A stretch of DNA of 64,000 bases, taken from Lachnospiraceae bacterium. Lineage in GTDB: Bacteria; Bacillota; Clostridia; Lachnospirales; Lachnospiraceae. The notes beneath the pieces are model-generated. The model saw only the letters and a list, made by a program, of their open reading frames with translations, was not told the origin of the DNA and ran no database searches. Made by a program: the position numbers and the translations under genes. Location: assembly GCA_021770345.1 (NCBI GenBank), contig JAETRD010000001.1, positions 424,887 to 488,886 of the forward strand. The letters run 5' to 3'. Shown here in pieces: positions 8,078 to 16,604 of this stretch. Position 1 is the first letter of the stretch, and every line of letters starts with the position of its first letter.

Positions 8078-9166
8078 CTATCTCGCAAGCAGCCCCCGTG
8101 AAAAATAATCAGCCATGTTAAGCACCTGATTTTTGATGTCCCGGAACGTATCAATACTGCGTCCGTAGTCCCCGTTAAACTGGTACTCTATCGCTTCTCT
8201 TGTCATATCCAGATGATTCAGCAGCAGGTTTCTTGTCTCACGGCTCCCGAAATACGGATTCTGCCCCTCAAGCAGCAGCGCAATCTGATTTGCATTTCCG
8301 TACCAGTCACGGATCAGAGAATCATAATCTTCCATCTGTCCCGACTTTAACGTTCGTATCAACTGTCCGGTCAGTTCCACATGCTCCATCAGCAGATTCT
8401 GCAGCTGTCTTGTCATCGTTGTTGACAAAAATGGAGCGAACACATCCACAATTTCGTCCGCGGTCTGCAGCATACGCTCAAATACGTCCTGCTGGTCCGC
8501 GTTGTCCGCATCGATGCTCATCATATACATCCGGGTCCAATAAATATTGGAAAGCCATGCAAGGCGCATCTCCTCCATAAGCTTTCTCACCGCATTCTCC
8601 TGCTGTCCCGGCGTTTCCGGCGTCATATTGTTTCCCGGTTCCTCCGGATTCGCACCGTTCTCCGGCACCTCCGGCATCCCCGGCATCATCCCGTTTCCCG
8701 GCACCTCCGGCATCCCCGGCATCATCCCGTTTCCCGGCACCCCCGGCATCATTCCGTTTCCCGGCACCTCCGGCATCATCCCGTTTCCCGGCACTTCCGG
8801 CATCCCCGGTCTCATTCCGTTTCCCGGCACCTCCGGCATCATCCCGTTTCCCGGCACTTCCGGCATCCCCGGTCTCATTCCGTTTCCCGGCACCTCCGGC
8901 ATCATTCCGTTCCCTGGTCTCCCCGGTCTCATCTCGTTTCCCGGTCTCCCCGGCATCATCCCGTTTCCCGGTCTCCCCGGCATCTCCGGCTCTTCATATT
9001 CCTCTCCCGGGCAGACCGTAAGTTTCATTCCGATCTGGAGATTATACGGATTCACACCCGAATTTCCAAGAATCAATTCCGTCACGGTCGTGCGATACTG
9101 CCTCGCCAGCTTATATAACGAGTCTCCCTCCTGTACGGTATGCGTTATTTTATTCTTACAATTCAT
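8078..9166 (-). CDS. LysM protein with proline-glycine-methionine repeats, probable spore coat protein
   Basis: A 362-residue protein in three parts. Residues 7-52 form a LysM domain (HTVQEGDSLYKLARQYRTT..., NPYNLQIGMKL) that binds peptidoglycan or cortex. Residues 58-185 are imperfect tandem repeats of PEVPGNGMMPGM type. Residues 195-362 form an all-helical domain with WLSNIYWTRMYMMSI, WYGNANQIA and NLLLNHLDMT landmarks, resembling a helical domain found in Bacillus/Paenibacillus proteins often mislabelled acetylglutamate kinase. No signal peptide is present, so it would stay in the mother cell, as SafA-like coat proteins do. A sigma-K-like promoter upstream supports a late sporulation role. 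Confidence 0.75.
   Translation of the reverse strand: MNCKNKITHTVQEGDSLYKLARQYRTTVTELILGNSGVNPYNLQIGMKLTVCPGEEYEEPEMPGRPGNGMMPGRPGNEMRPGRPGNGMMPEVPGNGMRPGMPEVPGNGMMPEVPGNGMRPGMPEVPGNGMMPEVPGNGMMPGVPGNGMMPGMPEVPGNGMMPGMPEVPENGANPEEPGNNMTPETPGQQENAVRKLMEEMRLAWLSNIYWTRMYMMSIDADNADQQDVFERMLQTADEIVDVFAPFLSTTMTRQLQNLLMEHVELTGQLIRTLKSGQMEDYDSLIRDWYGNANQIALLLEGQNPYFGSRETRNLLLNHLDMTREAIEYQFNGDYGRSIDTFRDIKNQVLNMADYFSRGLLAR
8644..8990 (-). repeat. Coding tandem repeat in the LysM protein
   Basis: About ten imperfect copies of a 21-39 bp unit encoding variants of PGNGMMPEVP, PGNGMRPGMPEVP and PGRPGNGMM. The units keep the reading frame and differ by whole codons, so copy number could change by slippage without breaking the gene. 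Confidence 0.85.
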
Positions 9167-9199
9167 TCCGTTTCTTCCATATATATGATATCTTCCTTA

Positions 9200-9226
9200 T
9201 ATTCTATGCCGGATTCGTCTGAATGT
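9200..9226 (-). promoter_or_regulatory. Sigma-K-like promoter of the LysM gene
   Basis: On the minus strand ACAC, then exactly 16 bases, then CATAGAATA, a full match to AC-N16-CATAnnnTA. It lies 34 bp before the ATG at 9166. Confidence 0.6.
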
Positions 9227-9234
9227 GTCCGCGG

Positions 9235-9936
9235 TCACCAGAGCAGGGCGAGCAGCGGCGCTGCGGCGACGGTCATAAGTCCCGCCACCGCGACGGAGAG
9301 GCTGCTCATCGCCCCTTCCACCTCCCCGAGCTCCAGCGCACGGGCGGTTCCAAGCGCATGGGCGGACGTTCCGATCGCGATTCCCTTCGCCACGGGCTCC
9401 TCAATTCGAAAGATGCGGCAGACCGTTTCCGCTATCACATTTCCCAGCACACCGGTGATGATAATGACCGCCACGGTGATCGTGACATATCCGCCAAGCT
9501 CCTCGGAAATCCCCATTCCGATCGCCGTCGTGATGGATTTCGGCAGCAGCGTCACATAGGCTGCATGATCCAGCCGAAACAGGACCGCCAGTGCAAACAC
9601 ACACAGACCGCTTGTGACGACTCCGACCGTCAGCCCCGCCGCAATGGCGGCCGGATATTTTTTCAGCATCTCCACCTGTTCGTATAGCGGAATCGCCAGA
9701 CAGACAGTGGCCGGTGTCAGCAGATAGCTTAAATATTTCGCGCCCTCATTGTAGCTCTCATACGGAATCCGAAACATCACCAACACCGCAATCACTGCCG
9801 CAATCGCGATTAACAGCGGATTGCAGACCGTCCATTTGAGCTTCTTTTTTAAAAAGACTCCCGCCTCATAGGCCAGAATGCTGATTACCACACCAAAGTA
9901 TATCGACTCGCCTGTCAGTTCTTTTACCGCGCTCAT
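9235..9936 (-). CDS. lrgB: LrgB/CidB family membrane protein
   Basis: A 233-residue multi-pass membrane protein of the LrgB family, encoded as the partner of LrgA. These pairs are linked to control of murein hydrolase activity, cell lysis and, in some bacteria, pyruvate or glycolate transport. Recognisable family stretches are YLLTPATVCLAIPLYEQ, LLPKSITTAIGMGISEELGG and GTSAHALGTARALELGEVEGAMSSL. The ATG overlaps the lrgA stop by four bases (ATGA), so the two are translationally coupled. Confidence 0.93.
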   Translation of the reverse strand: MSAVKELTGESIYFGVVISILAYEAGVFLKKKLKWTVCNPLLIAIAAVIAVLVMFRIPYESYNEGAKYLSYLLTPATVCLAIPLYEQVEMLKKYPAAIAAGLTVGVVTSGLCVFALAVLFRLDHAAYVTLLPKSITTAIGMGISEELGGYVTITVAVIIITGVLGNVIAETVCRIFRIEEPVAKGIAIGTSAHALGTARALELGEVEGAMSSLSVAVAGLMTVAAAPLLALLW

Positions 9937-10304
9937 ACTGCCTGTCCTCCCTTATCTTTCCCGCCGCGGCGCATGATAAACTGTGTAACACAGCCGGAAA
10001 CCGCCATCACCGCTACCGTGGAAACCACCATGATCACCACTACCGGCAAAAGCAGCGGTTTTAAGGCAGGCCATGCGTCAATCAGGCCCGCACCGGCCGG
10101 GATAAACATCAGCGGCATAATCTCTATCAGAAATTTTCCGGCCTCCCTCACCGCTTCTATTTTCAGCACTCCCGTAAGCAGTGCGGCAAAAAGAAGCAGT
10201 AATCCATAGATACTCGCGGGGACCGGGAACGGAAGCAATACCCGCAGAAGTTCACCCAGAAACGTGAACAGCAGTATGATCAGAAACTGTTTCGCATATC
10301 GCAT
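9933..10304 (-). CDS. lrgA: LrgA/CidA family holin-like protein
   Basis: A 123-residue protein with four predicted membrane spans. The family core ELLRVLLPFPVPASIYGLLLLF is present. The ATG at 10304 (MRYAKQFLII) matches the usual LrgA start; an ATG at 10316 lies only one base from the GGAG site and is less likely. First gene of the lrgAB pair. No LytSR-type regulator is adjacent. Confidence 0.9.
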   Translation of the reverse strand: MRYAKQFLIILLFTFLGELLRVLLPFPVPASIYGLLLLFAALLTGVLKIEAVREAGKFLIEIMPLMFIPAGAGLIDAWPALKPLLLPVVVIMVVSTVAVMAVSGCVTQFIMRRGGKDKGGQAV

Positions 10305-10342
10305 TTTTATAACCATGCTCCTTTCTTGAAAACCAAATCACC

Positions 10343-10371
10343 TTGACAACTCCCTCGCAATGTACTATATT
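10343..10371 (+). promoter_or_regulatory. Sigma-A promoter of degV
   Basis: TTGACA, a 17 bp spacer and TATATT, 45 bp before the ATG at 10417. This is a strong match. Confidence 0.65.
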
Positions 10372-10416
10372 ACACTATAATACTTTGACAATCAAACTTT
10401 TTATTTGGAGGTATCT

Positions 10417-11265
10417 ATGAGCGTACAGATTATCATTGACTCCGCCGCCGATCTGACAAAAGAACAGGTCAGCGCTCTGGGAGTCACCTGCATCCCGTTA
10501 AAAACAATTTTCGGCGAGGAGGAATTTTTAGACGGCGTCACTCTGAGCCATCAGGAATTTTATGAGAAACTGATTGAGAGCGACTGCCTGCCCACAACCA
10601 GCCAGATTCCGCCCCACGAATACGAATCCGCCTTCTCCGCCGTAAAAGCCGCCGGGGACACCGCGGTTGTCATCGTCCTCTCCTCCCGCCTGTCCGGCTC
10701 TTTCCAGAGCGCAAACATTGCTCTCGACGGCTACGAGGACTGTATCTGCCTCGTGGACAGCGAAAATGTCTGCCTCGGCGAACAGATTCTCGTCAAATAC
10801 GCATGCCGCCTCCGCGACGAGGGCAAAAGCGCTTCAGAAATCGCTGCGGCACTCGACACTAAGAAAAAGGATATCCGCGTGATCGCTCTCTTAGACACAC
10901 TCGAATATCTAAAGCGCGGCGGCCGCATCTCCGGCGCGGCGGCTCTCGCGGGAAATCTGCTCTCCATCAAACCGGTCATCGCCATTGTGGACGGCGAGGT
11001 GGCGGTTCTCGGCAAAGCGCGCGGCTCCAAAAACGGAAACAATATGCTGATGCAGGAGATCGGCAAAACCGGCGGCATCGATTATACCATGCCGTTTTGT
11101 CTGGGATATACCGGACTTGACGACACCCTTCTGCAAAAATATATCGCGGACAGCAGCGCTCTCTGGAAAGATAAAGTCGAGTCGCTTCCCATAAGCACGA
11201 TCGGAAGCACGATCGGAACCCACACCGGCCCCGGCGGAGTCTGCGTCTCGTTCTTTGCAAAATGA
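10417..11265 (+). CDS. DegV family fatty-acid-binding protein
   Basis: A 282-residue DegV protein (FakB-like) that binds a fatty acid between two alpha/beta domains and can present it to a fatty acid kinase. The N terminus IIIDSAADLT, the SSRLSGSFQSA loop and the LDTLEYLKRGGRIS motif are diagnostic. The ATG at 10417 has GGAGGT at the proper distance; the in-frame TTG at 10405 does not. No kinase gene is adjacent. The C-terminal HTGPGGVCVSFFAK is typical for the family. Confidence 0.92.
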   Translation: MSVQIIIDSAADLTKEQVSALGVTCIPLKTIFGEEEFLDGVTLSHQEFYEKLIESDCLPTTSQIPPHEYESAFSAVKAAGDTAVVIVLSSRLSGSFQSANIALDGYEDCICLVDSENVCLGEQILVKYACRLRDEGKSASEIAAALDTKKKDIRVIALLDTLEYLKRGGRISGAAALAGNLLSIKPVIAIVDGEVAVLGKARGSKNGNNMLMQEIGKTGGIDYTMPFCLGYTGLDDTLLQKYIADSSALWKDKVESLPISTIGSTIGTHTGPGGVCVSFFAK

Positions 11266-11331
11266 GCTCCTTATTGCTGATATTTCCGGCAATTTACAAC
11301 ATACATTCCGCCTCGGCCAGACATTTTCAAA

Positions 11332-11982
11332 TTACAACACAGTTTCGGCCTCCGCAAGACGTTTTTCAAACTGTACATAGAAATCGTCTTTCTCGTAAGG
11401 CTTCACATAAAACAATTGCAGCAGAAACAGATGAATCGTTTTTGCTTCCGCCTCCGCGCAGCCTGCGAGGCGCTCCTGCACCCGCTTTTTGAACCCGTGC
11501 CACTGCAGCAGGAATCGTTCCTGCTGCTTTGTGCCGGAACCGTCGAGCCATTTCCCTACCTTTACTTTGGCATGTCCCGGCTTTTCGCAGGCGCCTGTCT
11601 GCAAAAAATAAGAAATCCGGCCCTCCTCATAAATTCTTCCCAGCGGAAATACCCTGCACAGTCCCGGCCGCGCAGCGTGAATTCCGCACCGCCCCTCCCC
11701 GTTCAAAAAGCTGCAGCAATTTGTCTTTGCATCCATTTTCAGATGAGGCAGAATCATTCCGTCCGCTGCGCAGAGCGCAATGCGTCCCTCCGCGATTAAC
11801 GCCTCAAACGTACTGCCGGTCTCTCCCGAAAGCATCCACATGTCGCAGGGGTCGAGAAGAATCGACTCCCCCATATCCACGCAGCAGGCGTGACAGCCCT
11901 CACAGCCGCGGTATGCGGTTCTCACCATATCATTTGTTCCGTATATTTTCCCGTCCGATATCTCCTGTAAATCCCGTAACAT
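11332..11982 (-). CDS. YkgJ-family cysteine cluster protein
   Basis: A 216-residue protein with two cysteine clusters of the YkgJ (CxxCxxCC) type: GCEGCHACC near residue 25, then NCCSFLNGEGRCGIHAARPGLCRVFP around 85-115. The family is thought to bind zinc or an iron-sulfur cluster, and its role is unknown. The start at 11982 (MLRDLQEIS) follows GGGAGG; the open frame extends to 12189 but would intrude on the upstream gene. It lies downstream of the restriction-modification gene, possibly under a separate promoter. Confidence 0.85.
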   Translation of the reverse strand: MLRDLQEISDGKIYGTNDMVRTAYRGCEGCHACCVDMGESILLDPCDMWMLSGETGSTFEALIAEGRIALCAADGMILPHLKMDAKTNCCSFLNGEGRCGIHAARPGLCRVFPLGRIYEEGRISYFLQTGACEKPGHAKVKVGKWLDGSGTKQQERFLLQWHGFKKRVQERLAGCAEAEAKTIHLFLLQLFYVKPYEKDDFYVQFEKRLAEAETVL

Positions 11983-12068
11983 ATCATCCTCCCGCCGAAA
12001 TCTCATTCCGGTTTTTATTGTACGCAATTCTCCGGAAAGGTTCCATGCATAAACACATGGGGCTGCTT

Positions 12069-14492
12069 TTACATATACGGCAGGGATTTCATGTAGTCCG
12101 TCATGTAATCCCAGTCCGGCACATATTCTCCACCCCGCAGTGTCGCCGGAAGGCGAATGGTAGATTTCACCATTCGCTCCGGCCGCCATTTTCGTCCATA
12201 TGCCCAGCGATATTTGTCAATTTCTATCACGGCTGCAACAAACAGAGCGTTATACATATTAAACATGCCGTCCAGAATATACAACGGATTTACATCGTGA
12301 CTGCATGTAAACGGCACCGGCTGATAGAACGCACAACCGACAGAACCGTTATTGGTAACGCAAAGCGCGTTTCCGTCGAATAGTTTCTCGCCGATTTCTG
12401 CATTGTTTTCGTCGCCCGTCTTTGATGCCGCTTCAATATCTTCCAGTGCATAGTATTCCGTAACGCCGTTGCAGCGCTCCGTTGCTCCAAGAAACGGGAT
12501 ATCTCCCTTAAAACCATGCTCCGGTTTTTTGTTATAAAATCCTTTTTTCACATCGAAAATCTTAGAATACACAAACTCCTTCCACTCACCGGTATCAATA
12601 GGAGCACCTCTTTTCCCGGATTCCACCCGCACAAATTCAAAATAATCCATAGCAAATTGCGCATCCGCCATATATCTTTGATCAAACAGCTTTCCGATAC
12701 TGACCAGATATGAAAAATACTTATTGACAGCAGTCTCAAAGTGGCTTTCGCTCAATATCGTATAGTCCGTTTTCATGTATGCTTCGCAAATCCACTCATC
12801 TTCGCATCCGACTTTATGCGTCGCGGAAAATCCCGCCTGTTCTTTTCTGTTTCGGTACAAATCCATCCACCGTTTTTCTATTTCGGCCCATTTGCTCCTG
12901 CCCGTCGAGGCATCCGTCTGCTCTATCCTGCCAAGATTCTTTTTCTTTGCAAATCCGTCGTCCTTAAAATAACCAAAGAAGGTGTCCGGCGTCGAAATAT
13001 CGGCATGCTTTCTCCCGATTTTAAACACCATACAGCACACCGTAACGGTTGTGCCCGGATAGAAAATATCGCTCGGCAACGTAAATACTGCGTCTAACGT
13101 GTTTTCTTTCAGGATATCTTTTTTAATTTGTTTCATCTCGCCTTTTACGCCTATCGCACAGGCAATCGGGAGCAGCACGGCAAGCGTTGCCTGCAAATTC
13201 GCTTTATTCAGTTCTTCCGCCATATATTTTACAAAATACAACCCTTTCGACGGGTCTTCTTTCTTATTTTTGTCCCATTTTTTCGCATAGCTTTCCGGCA
13301 GATGGATTCTCTGTCCGTTATATGGCGGATTCATTAATATAACATTCGGTCTGGCTTCTCTGATCCAATCCGAAAGCTTAAAGCAGCTTCCCTGACGGAT
13401 ATTCGAATTCCCGTCAGAATGGATTAACATGTTTGTAGTTGCCAGGCCGTATACGTTTTCATCAAATTCAATCCCATATATTTGATGTTTCTTTACATGT
13501 TCCTGCTCCGCAGCCGTTGAACAGTCATCGAGCGCCTGCGTCATTGCACGAACCAGAAAAGAGCCGCTCCCGCAGCAGGGGTCAAGTATTACGGAGTGTT
13601 TATTCACACCGGTAATTTTAGCCATAAAATCCGTGATATGATCCGGCGTAAACGCCTGATTTTTGTCCGATTTTCCCACATATTTATTGAATGTAACAAA
13701 AAACAGATTGAGTAAATCCTGTCCCGAGGTACTCTTGTCATTAATAAAGGGCAGTATGTGATCCTCTATGTATTTTAAGATTTCCCTAAACGCAACGATA
13801 CTTAGCTGGCGCACATATTGATCGCCCAAAACATTTCTGTTTAACAGGGCAAGTTTTTCGGCTTTATTGATATCCGAATTTAGAAGTTCCTCAAGCACTT
13901 CCTTCACCCGCACCCTGATTTGAGCGGCAGTCAGAGAGGGGTGCGTGTAATCAAGGCCGTTCTTTAAGGCAAGAAGACATGTGCCGACAAACTGGCTGCG
14001 CAGTTTCTCCGGAATACTGTGGCGATACAACATTTCGTTCAGTTTATAGGTATTTTGCATTATTTTTTCTTTGTCATTAATTTTTGAAGTGTAAAAATCA
14101 ACGTATTCCGCCATCGTACGCAGAGCTGTTTCTCCCGGCATATAATCGCTGTCGGACACGACCCCTCGCCACACTTTTATATTGTCATCCGCGGTGTTTG
14201 CCAGTATGGCGACTACTCTGTTACCGGTAAGCGCCTTTTCATATTCTACATAGGCAGACAACTGTTCTTCGTCAGATTTGACAAACTTCTGTTTTGTTTC
14301 GATAAGAACAGAAATATTCTCTTTCACAAAACGTATGTCTATTTTTTCAAATTTTCTTCCTGCGCCGTTTTGTATCGGTTGAAACGGCAACGAGGCTTCC
14401 TGAAATGCTTTCGGGTAACTGTATTCGTCATTTTCCATATTGCCCGTCAGATATTCCCGTCCAACTGTTGAAATGATATCCGCTCTGATCAA
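12069..14492 (-). CDS. Single-chain restriction-modification enzyme (type IIG-like)
   Basis: An 807-residue fusion. The N-terminal domain resembles the HsdR-type nuclease domain, with KIDIRF (D52) and IETK (E65, K67) as a PD-(D/E)xK centre. A helical linker follows, then an N6-adenine methylase with motif I DPCCGSGSF (304-312) and motif IV NPPY (388-391). From about residue 630 there is one HsdS-like target recognition domain (EFVYSKIFDVKKGF, GDIPFLGAT). No helicase domain is present, so it should not need ATP to cut. The start is TTG at 14492, nine bases after GGAG; an ATG 18 codons further in has no good site. No separate specificity or methylase gene is nearby. Confidence 0.85.
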   Translation of the reverse strand: MIRADIISTVGREYLTGNMENDEYSYPKAFQEASLPFQPIQNGAGRKFEKIDIRFVKENISVLIETKQKFVKSDEEQLSAYVEYEKALTGNRVVAILANTADDNIKVWRGVVSDSDYMPGETALRTMAEYVDFYTSKINDKEKIMQNTYKLNEMLYRHSIPEKLRSQFVGTCLLALKNGLDYTHPSLTAAQIRVRVKEVLEELLNSDINKAEKLALLNRNVLGDQYVRQLSIVAFREILKYIEDHILPFINDKSTSGQDLLNLFFVTFNKYVGKSDKNQAFTPDHITDFMAKITGVNKHSVILDPCCGSGSFLVRAMTQALDDCSTAAEQEHVKKHQIYGIEFDENVYGLATTNMLIHSDGNSNIRQGSCFKLSDWIREARPNVILMNPPYNGQRIHLPESYAKKWDKNKKEDPSKGLYFVKYMAEELNKANLQATLAVLLPIACAIGVKGEMKQIKKDILKENTLDAVFTLPSDIFYPGTTVTVCCMVFKIGRKHADISTPDTFFGYFKDDGFAKKKNLGRIEQTDASTGRSKWAEIEKRWMDLYRNRKEQAGFSATHKVGCEDEWICEAYMKTDYTILSESHFETAVNKYFSYLVSIGKLFDQRYMADAQFAMDYFEFVRVESGKRGAPIDTGEWKEFVYSKIFDVKKGFYNKKPEHGFKGDIPFLGATERCNGVTEYYALEDIEAASKTGDENNAEIGEKLFDGNALCVTNNGSVGCAFYQPVPFTCSHDVNPLYILDGMFNMYNALFVAAVIEIDKYRWAYGRKWRPERMVKSTIRLPATLRGGEYVPDWDYMTDYMKSLPYM

Positions 14493-14657
14493 TGTTATTG
14501 TCTCCGTTTCTTAGCATTCAAATCGTTTTTCCTTATTTTCCCCGCACTGCGCATCTGCCCTGTCACTGCGCAGTGGCACTGCTCATTGCTTTCGCAGATA
14601 TTGTAACATATTCTGCCCTTTTTGTGGACTTTGTCAAGTATGCGGCGATTTTTTTGT
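14493..14657. other. Intergenic region upstream of metNIQ, left part
   Basis: Between the restriction-modification gene and the metN operator. It holds a CACTGCGCAGTG palindrome near 14567 and T-rich stretches. No SAM riboswitch (S-box) pattern and no gene were recognised. Confidence 0.4.
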
Positions 14658-14674
14658 TATAGGTTTATCCTATA
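14658..14674. promoter_or_regulatory. LysR-type operator upstream of metN
   Basis: TATAGG-TTTAT-CCTATA, a perfect 17 bp dyad containing the LysR-type T-N11-A signature. It is centred about 66 bp before the likely transcription start, the usual place for a LysR-type activator site. It also resembles the Met-box dyads of Firmicute LysR regulators. Confidence 0.6.
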
Positions 14675-14695
14675 TCTGGCAATCGGCTTCTCATA

Positions 14696-14725
14696 TTAAC
14701 ACTTTTTTCTATTCCCCGTTATAAT
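14696..14725 (+). promoter_or_regulatory. metNIQ promoter
   Basis: TTAACA, an 18 bp spacer and TATAAT. The moderate -35 suits an activated promoter with the upstream dyad. Confidence 0.55.
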
Positions 14726-14817
14726 AAATCATGTCCGCAGAACCGATTCCCGCGGATACGATCCCTTTGGGGCACACACCGAAAAAGACGTCTGTTTTTG
14801 GAAAGGAACCATTTTAT

Positions 14818-15873
14818 ATGCCAGCGATACAGGTAAACCATCTATGTAAAACGTTCACACAGAAAGAGGGCTGCGTGGAGGCATTGCAGGATATTTCCCT
14901 GCAGATTGAGGCGGGCGACATCTACGGCATCATCGGCATGTCCGGCGCCGGGAAAAGCACGCTCGTGCGCTGCCTGAACTATCTCGAGCGCCCCACGGAA
15001 GGCGAAGTCATCATCGACGGCCGGAATCTGGCCGAACTTTCCGAGCGGGAACTCCGCGCACAGCGCAGCGGCATCGCGATGATTTTCCAGCATTTCAATC
15101 TGCTGATGCAGAAAAACGTGCTGGACAACGTGTGTTTTCCGATGCTGATTCAGGGAACCAAAAAAAACGCCGCGAGAGCCCGCGCCCTTGAACTTCTGCG
15201 CACCGTAGGCCTCGAGGAAAAGGCAAAAGCCTATCCGGCACAGCTCTCGGGCGGACAGAAACAGCGGGTCGCCATAGCAAGAGCATTGGCCTCCGACCCC
15301 AAGATTCTGCTCTGCGACGAGGCGACAAGCGCCTTAGACCCCCAGACAACCGCCTCCATCCTCGACCTGCTGCTGGAGATCAACCGCAAATTCGGCATCA
15401 CGATGGTGGTCATCACCCATCAGATGTCGGTCATCCGGGAGATCTGCAGCCACGTCGCCATCCTTGAGCACGGATGTCTGGTGGAACAGGGCGAAGTCGA
15501 GGAAATCTTTAACCACCCGAAGTCCAAAGTGGCCCGGGATCTGATTCTGAAAGACCGCCCCGAGGGCAGCTGGGAGGGCGATGCGACCTGGGAGGGGGAA
15601 AGCCGCCAGCGCCCGCTGCTTTCCGCGGACAAAAAGCTGCGCATCGTGTTTTCGGAAAACTCGGCGTTTGAGCCCGTCATCGCAAATATGGTGCTCAAAT
15701 TCGGCGTTCCGGTCAACATCCTGCGGGCCGACACCAAAAACGTCGGCGGCGTGGCAAAAGGTGAAATGATTCTGGGGCTCCCGCCGGAGGCCGGACTGCA
15801 GCAGGAAATGGAACGCTATCTGACAGAAAAAGGACTTGAGATTGAGGAGGTGACAGACGATGTGGACGAGTGA
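14818..15873 (+). CDS. metN: Methionine ABC transporter ATP-binding protein
   Basis: A 351-residue ATPase of the methionine importer. Walker A is GMSGAGKST, the signature is LSGGQKQRVAIARAL and Walker B is ILLCDEATSALDP. The C-terminal NIL domain (about residues 270-345), the methionine-sensing domain of MetN, is present. The ATG at 14818 follows GGAAAGGAA; the frame upstream is leader. metI overlaps its end by 14 bp. First gene of metN-metI-metQ. Confidence 0.95.
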   Translation: MPAIQVNHLCKTFTQKEGCVEALQDISLQIEAGDIYGIIGMSGAGKSTLVRCLNYLERPTEGEVIIDGRNLAELSERELRAQRSGIAMIFQHFNLLMQKNVLDNVCFPMLIQGTKKNAARARALELLRTVGLEEKAKAYPAQLSGGQKQRVAIARALASDPKILLCDEATSALDPQTTASILDLLLEINRKFGITMVVITHQMSVIREICSHVAILEHGCLVEQGEVEEIFNHPKSKVARDLILKDRPEGSWEGDATWEGESRQRPLLSADKKLRIVFSENSAFEPVIANMVLKFGVPVNILRADTKNVGGVAKGEMILGLPPEAGLQQEMERYLTEKGLEIEEVTDDVDE

Positions 15874-16519
15874 AACCATACAAATGATTATCAGCGGCAT
15901 CGGCGAGACGCTCTATATGGTCATTGCATCGACCGTGGCCGGCTACCTGTTCGGACTCCCGCTCGGAATCCTTTTGGCAGTCACCGACAAAGACGGAATC
16001 CGCCCGAATGCGGTCTGTTATAAAGTGTTCGACACGCTTTCCAATATCATCCGCAGTATTCCGTTTCTGATTCTGATGATTCTGCTGATTCCGTTTACAA
16101 GGGCACTCATCGGCAAGAGCTACGGCCCGACAGCCACCATCGTATCGCTTGTCGTCGCGGCCATTCCCTTTATCGGCCGCATGGTGGAATCTTCCTTAAA
16201 GGAGGTGGACGCCGGGGTGATTGAGGCAGCCCGCTCCATGGGCGCAGGCACCTTCACCATCATCACGCGGGTACTGCTGGTCGAGGCCAGAACTTCCCTG
16301 CTTGTCGGGAGCACGATCGCGATCGGAACCATTCTCGGCTATTCCGCGATGGCGGGCGCCGTCGGCGGAGGCGGACTCGGAGATCTCGCCGTGCGCTACG
16401 GATATCACCGCTGGCAGACCGACATTATGTTTGTGACCGTCATCCTGCTGATCGTGTTAGTTCAGATTTTCCAGTCCGTCGGCATGCATATTGCCTCCCG
16501 GCTGGACCGCAGGAAATAA
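15860..16519 (+). CDS. metI: Methionine ABC transporter permease
   Basis: A 219-residue permease with five predicted spans. The EAA loop contacting MetN is EAARSMGAGTFTIITRVLL. The family motif YSAMAGAVGGGGLGDLA is intact. The ATG at 15860 lies inside the end of metN behind GAGGAGGTGA, giving translational coupling. Confidence 0.95.
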   Translation: MWTSETIQMIISGIGETLYMVIASTVAGYLFGLPLGILLAVTDKDGIRPNAVCYKVFDTLSNIIRSIPFLILMILLIPFTRALIGKSYGPTATIVSLVVAAIPFIGRMVESSLKEVDAGVIEAARSMGAGTFTIITRVLLVEARTSLLVGSTIAIGTILGYSAMAGAVGGGGLGDLAVRYGYHRWQTDIMFVTVILLIVLVQIFQSVGMHIASRLDRRK

Positions 16520-16604
16520 GTTTTCACACGCATTACCCCAAAGCATCAGAAAATGTGTAATATTTTAAAAATTAAATATAAATATAAGAAAAGAGGAAAT
16601 CATT

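Noticed and set aside
8640-8990. CRISPR-like short repeats
   Set aside because: They lie in frame in the LysM gene, code for Pro/Gly/Met repeats, and have no unique spacers of constant length.
14500-14817. SAM riboswitch upstream of metN
   Set aside because: No S-box core was seen; a LysR-type dyad and a sigma-A promoter explain the region.
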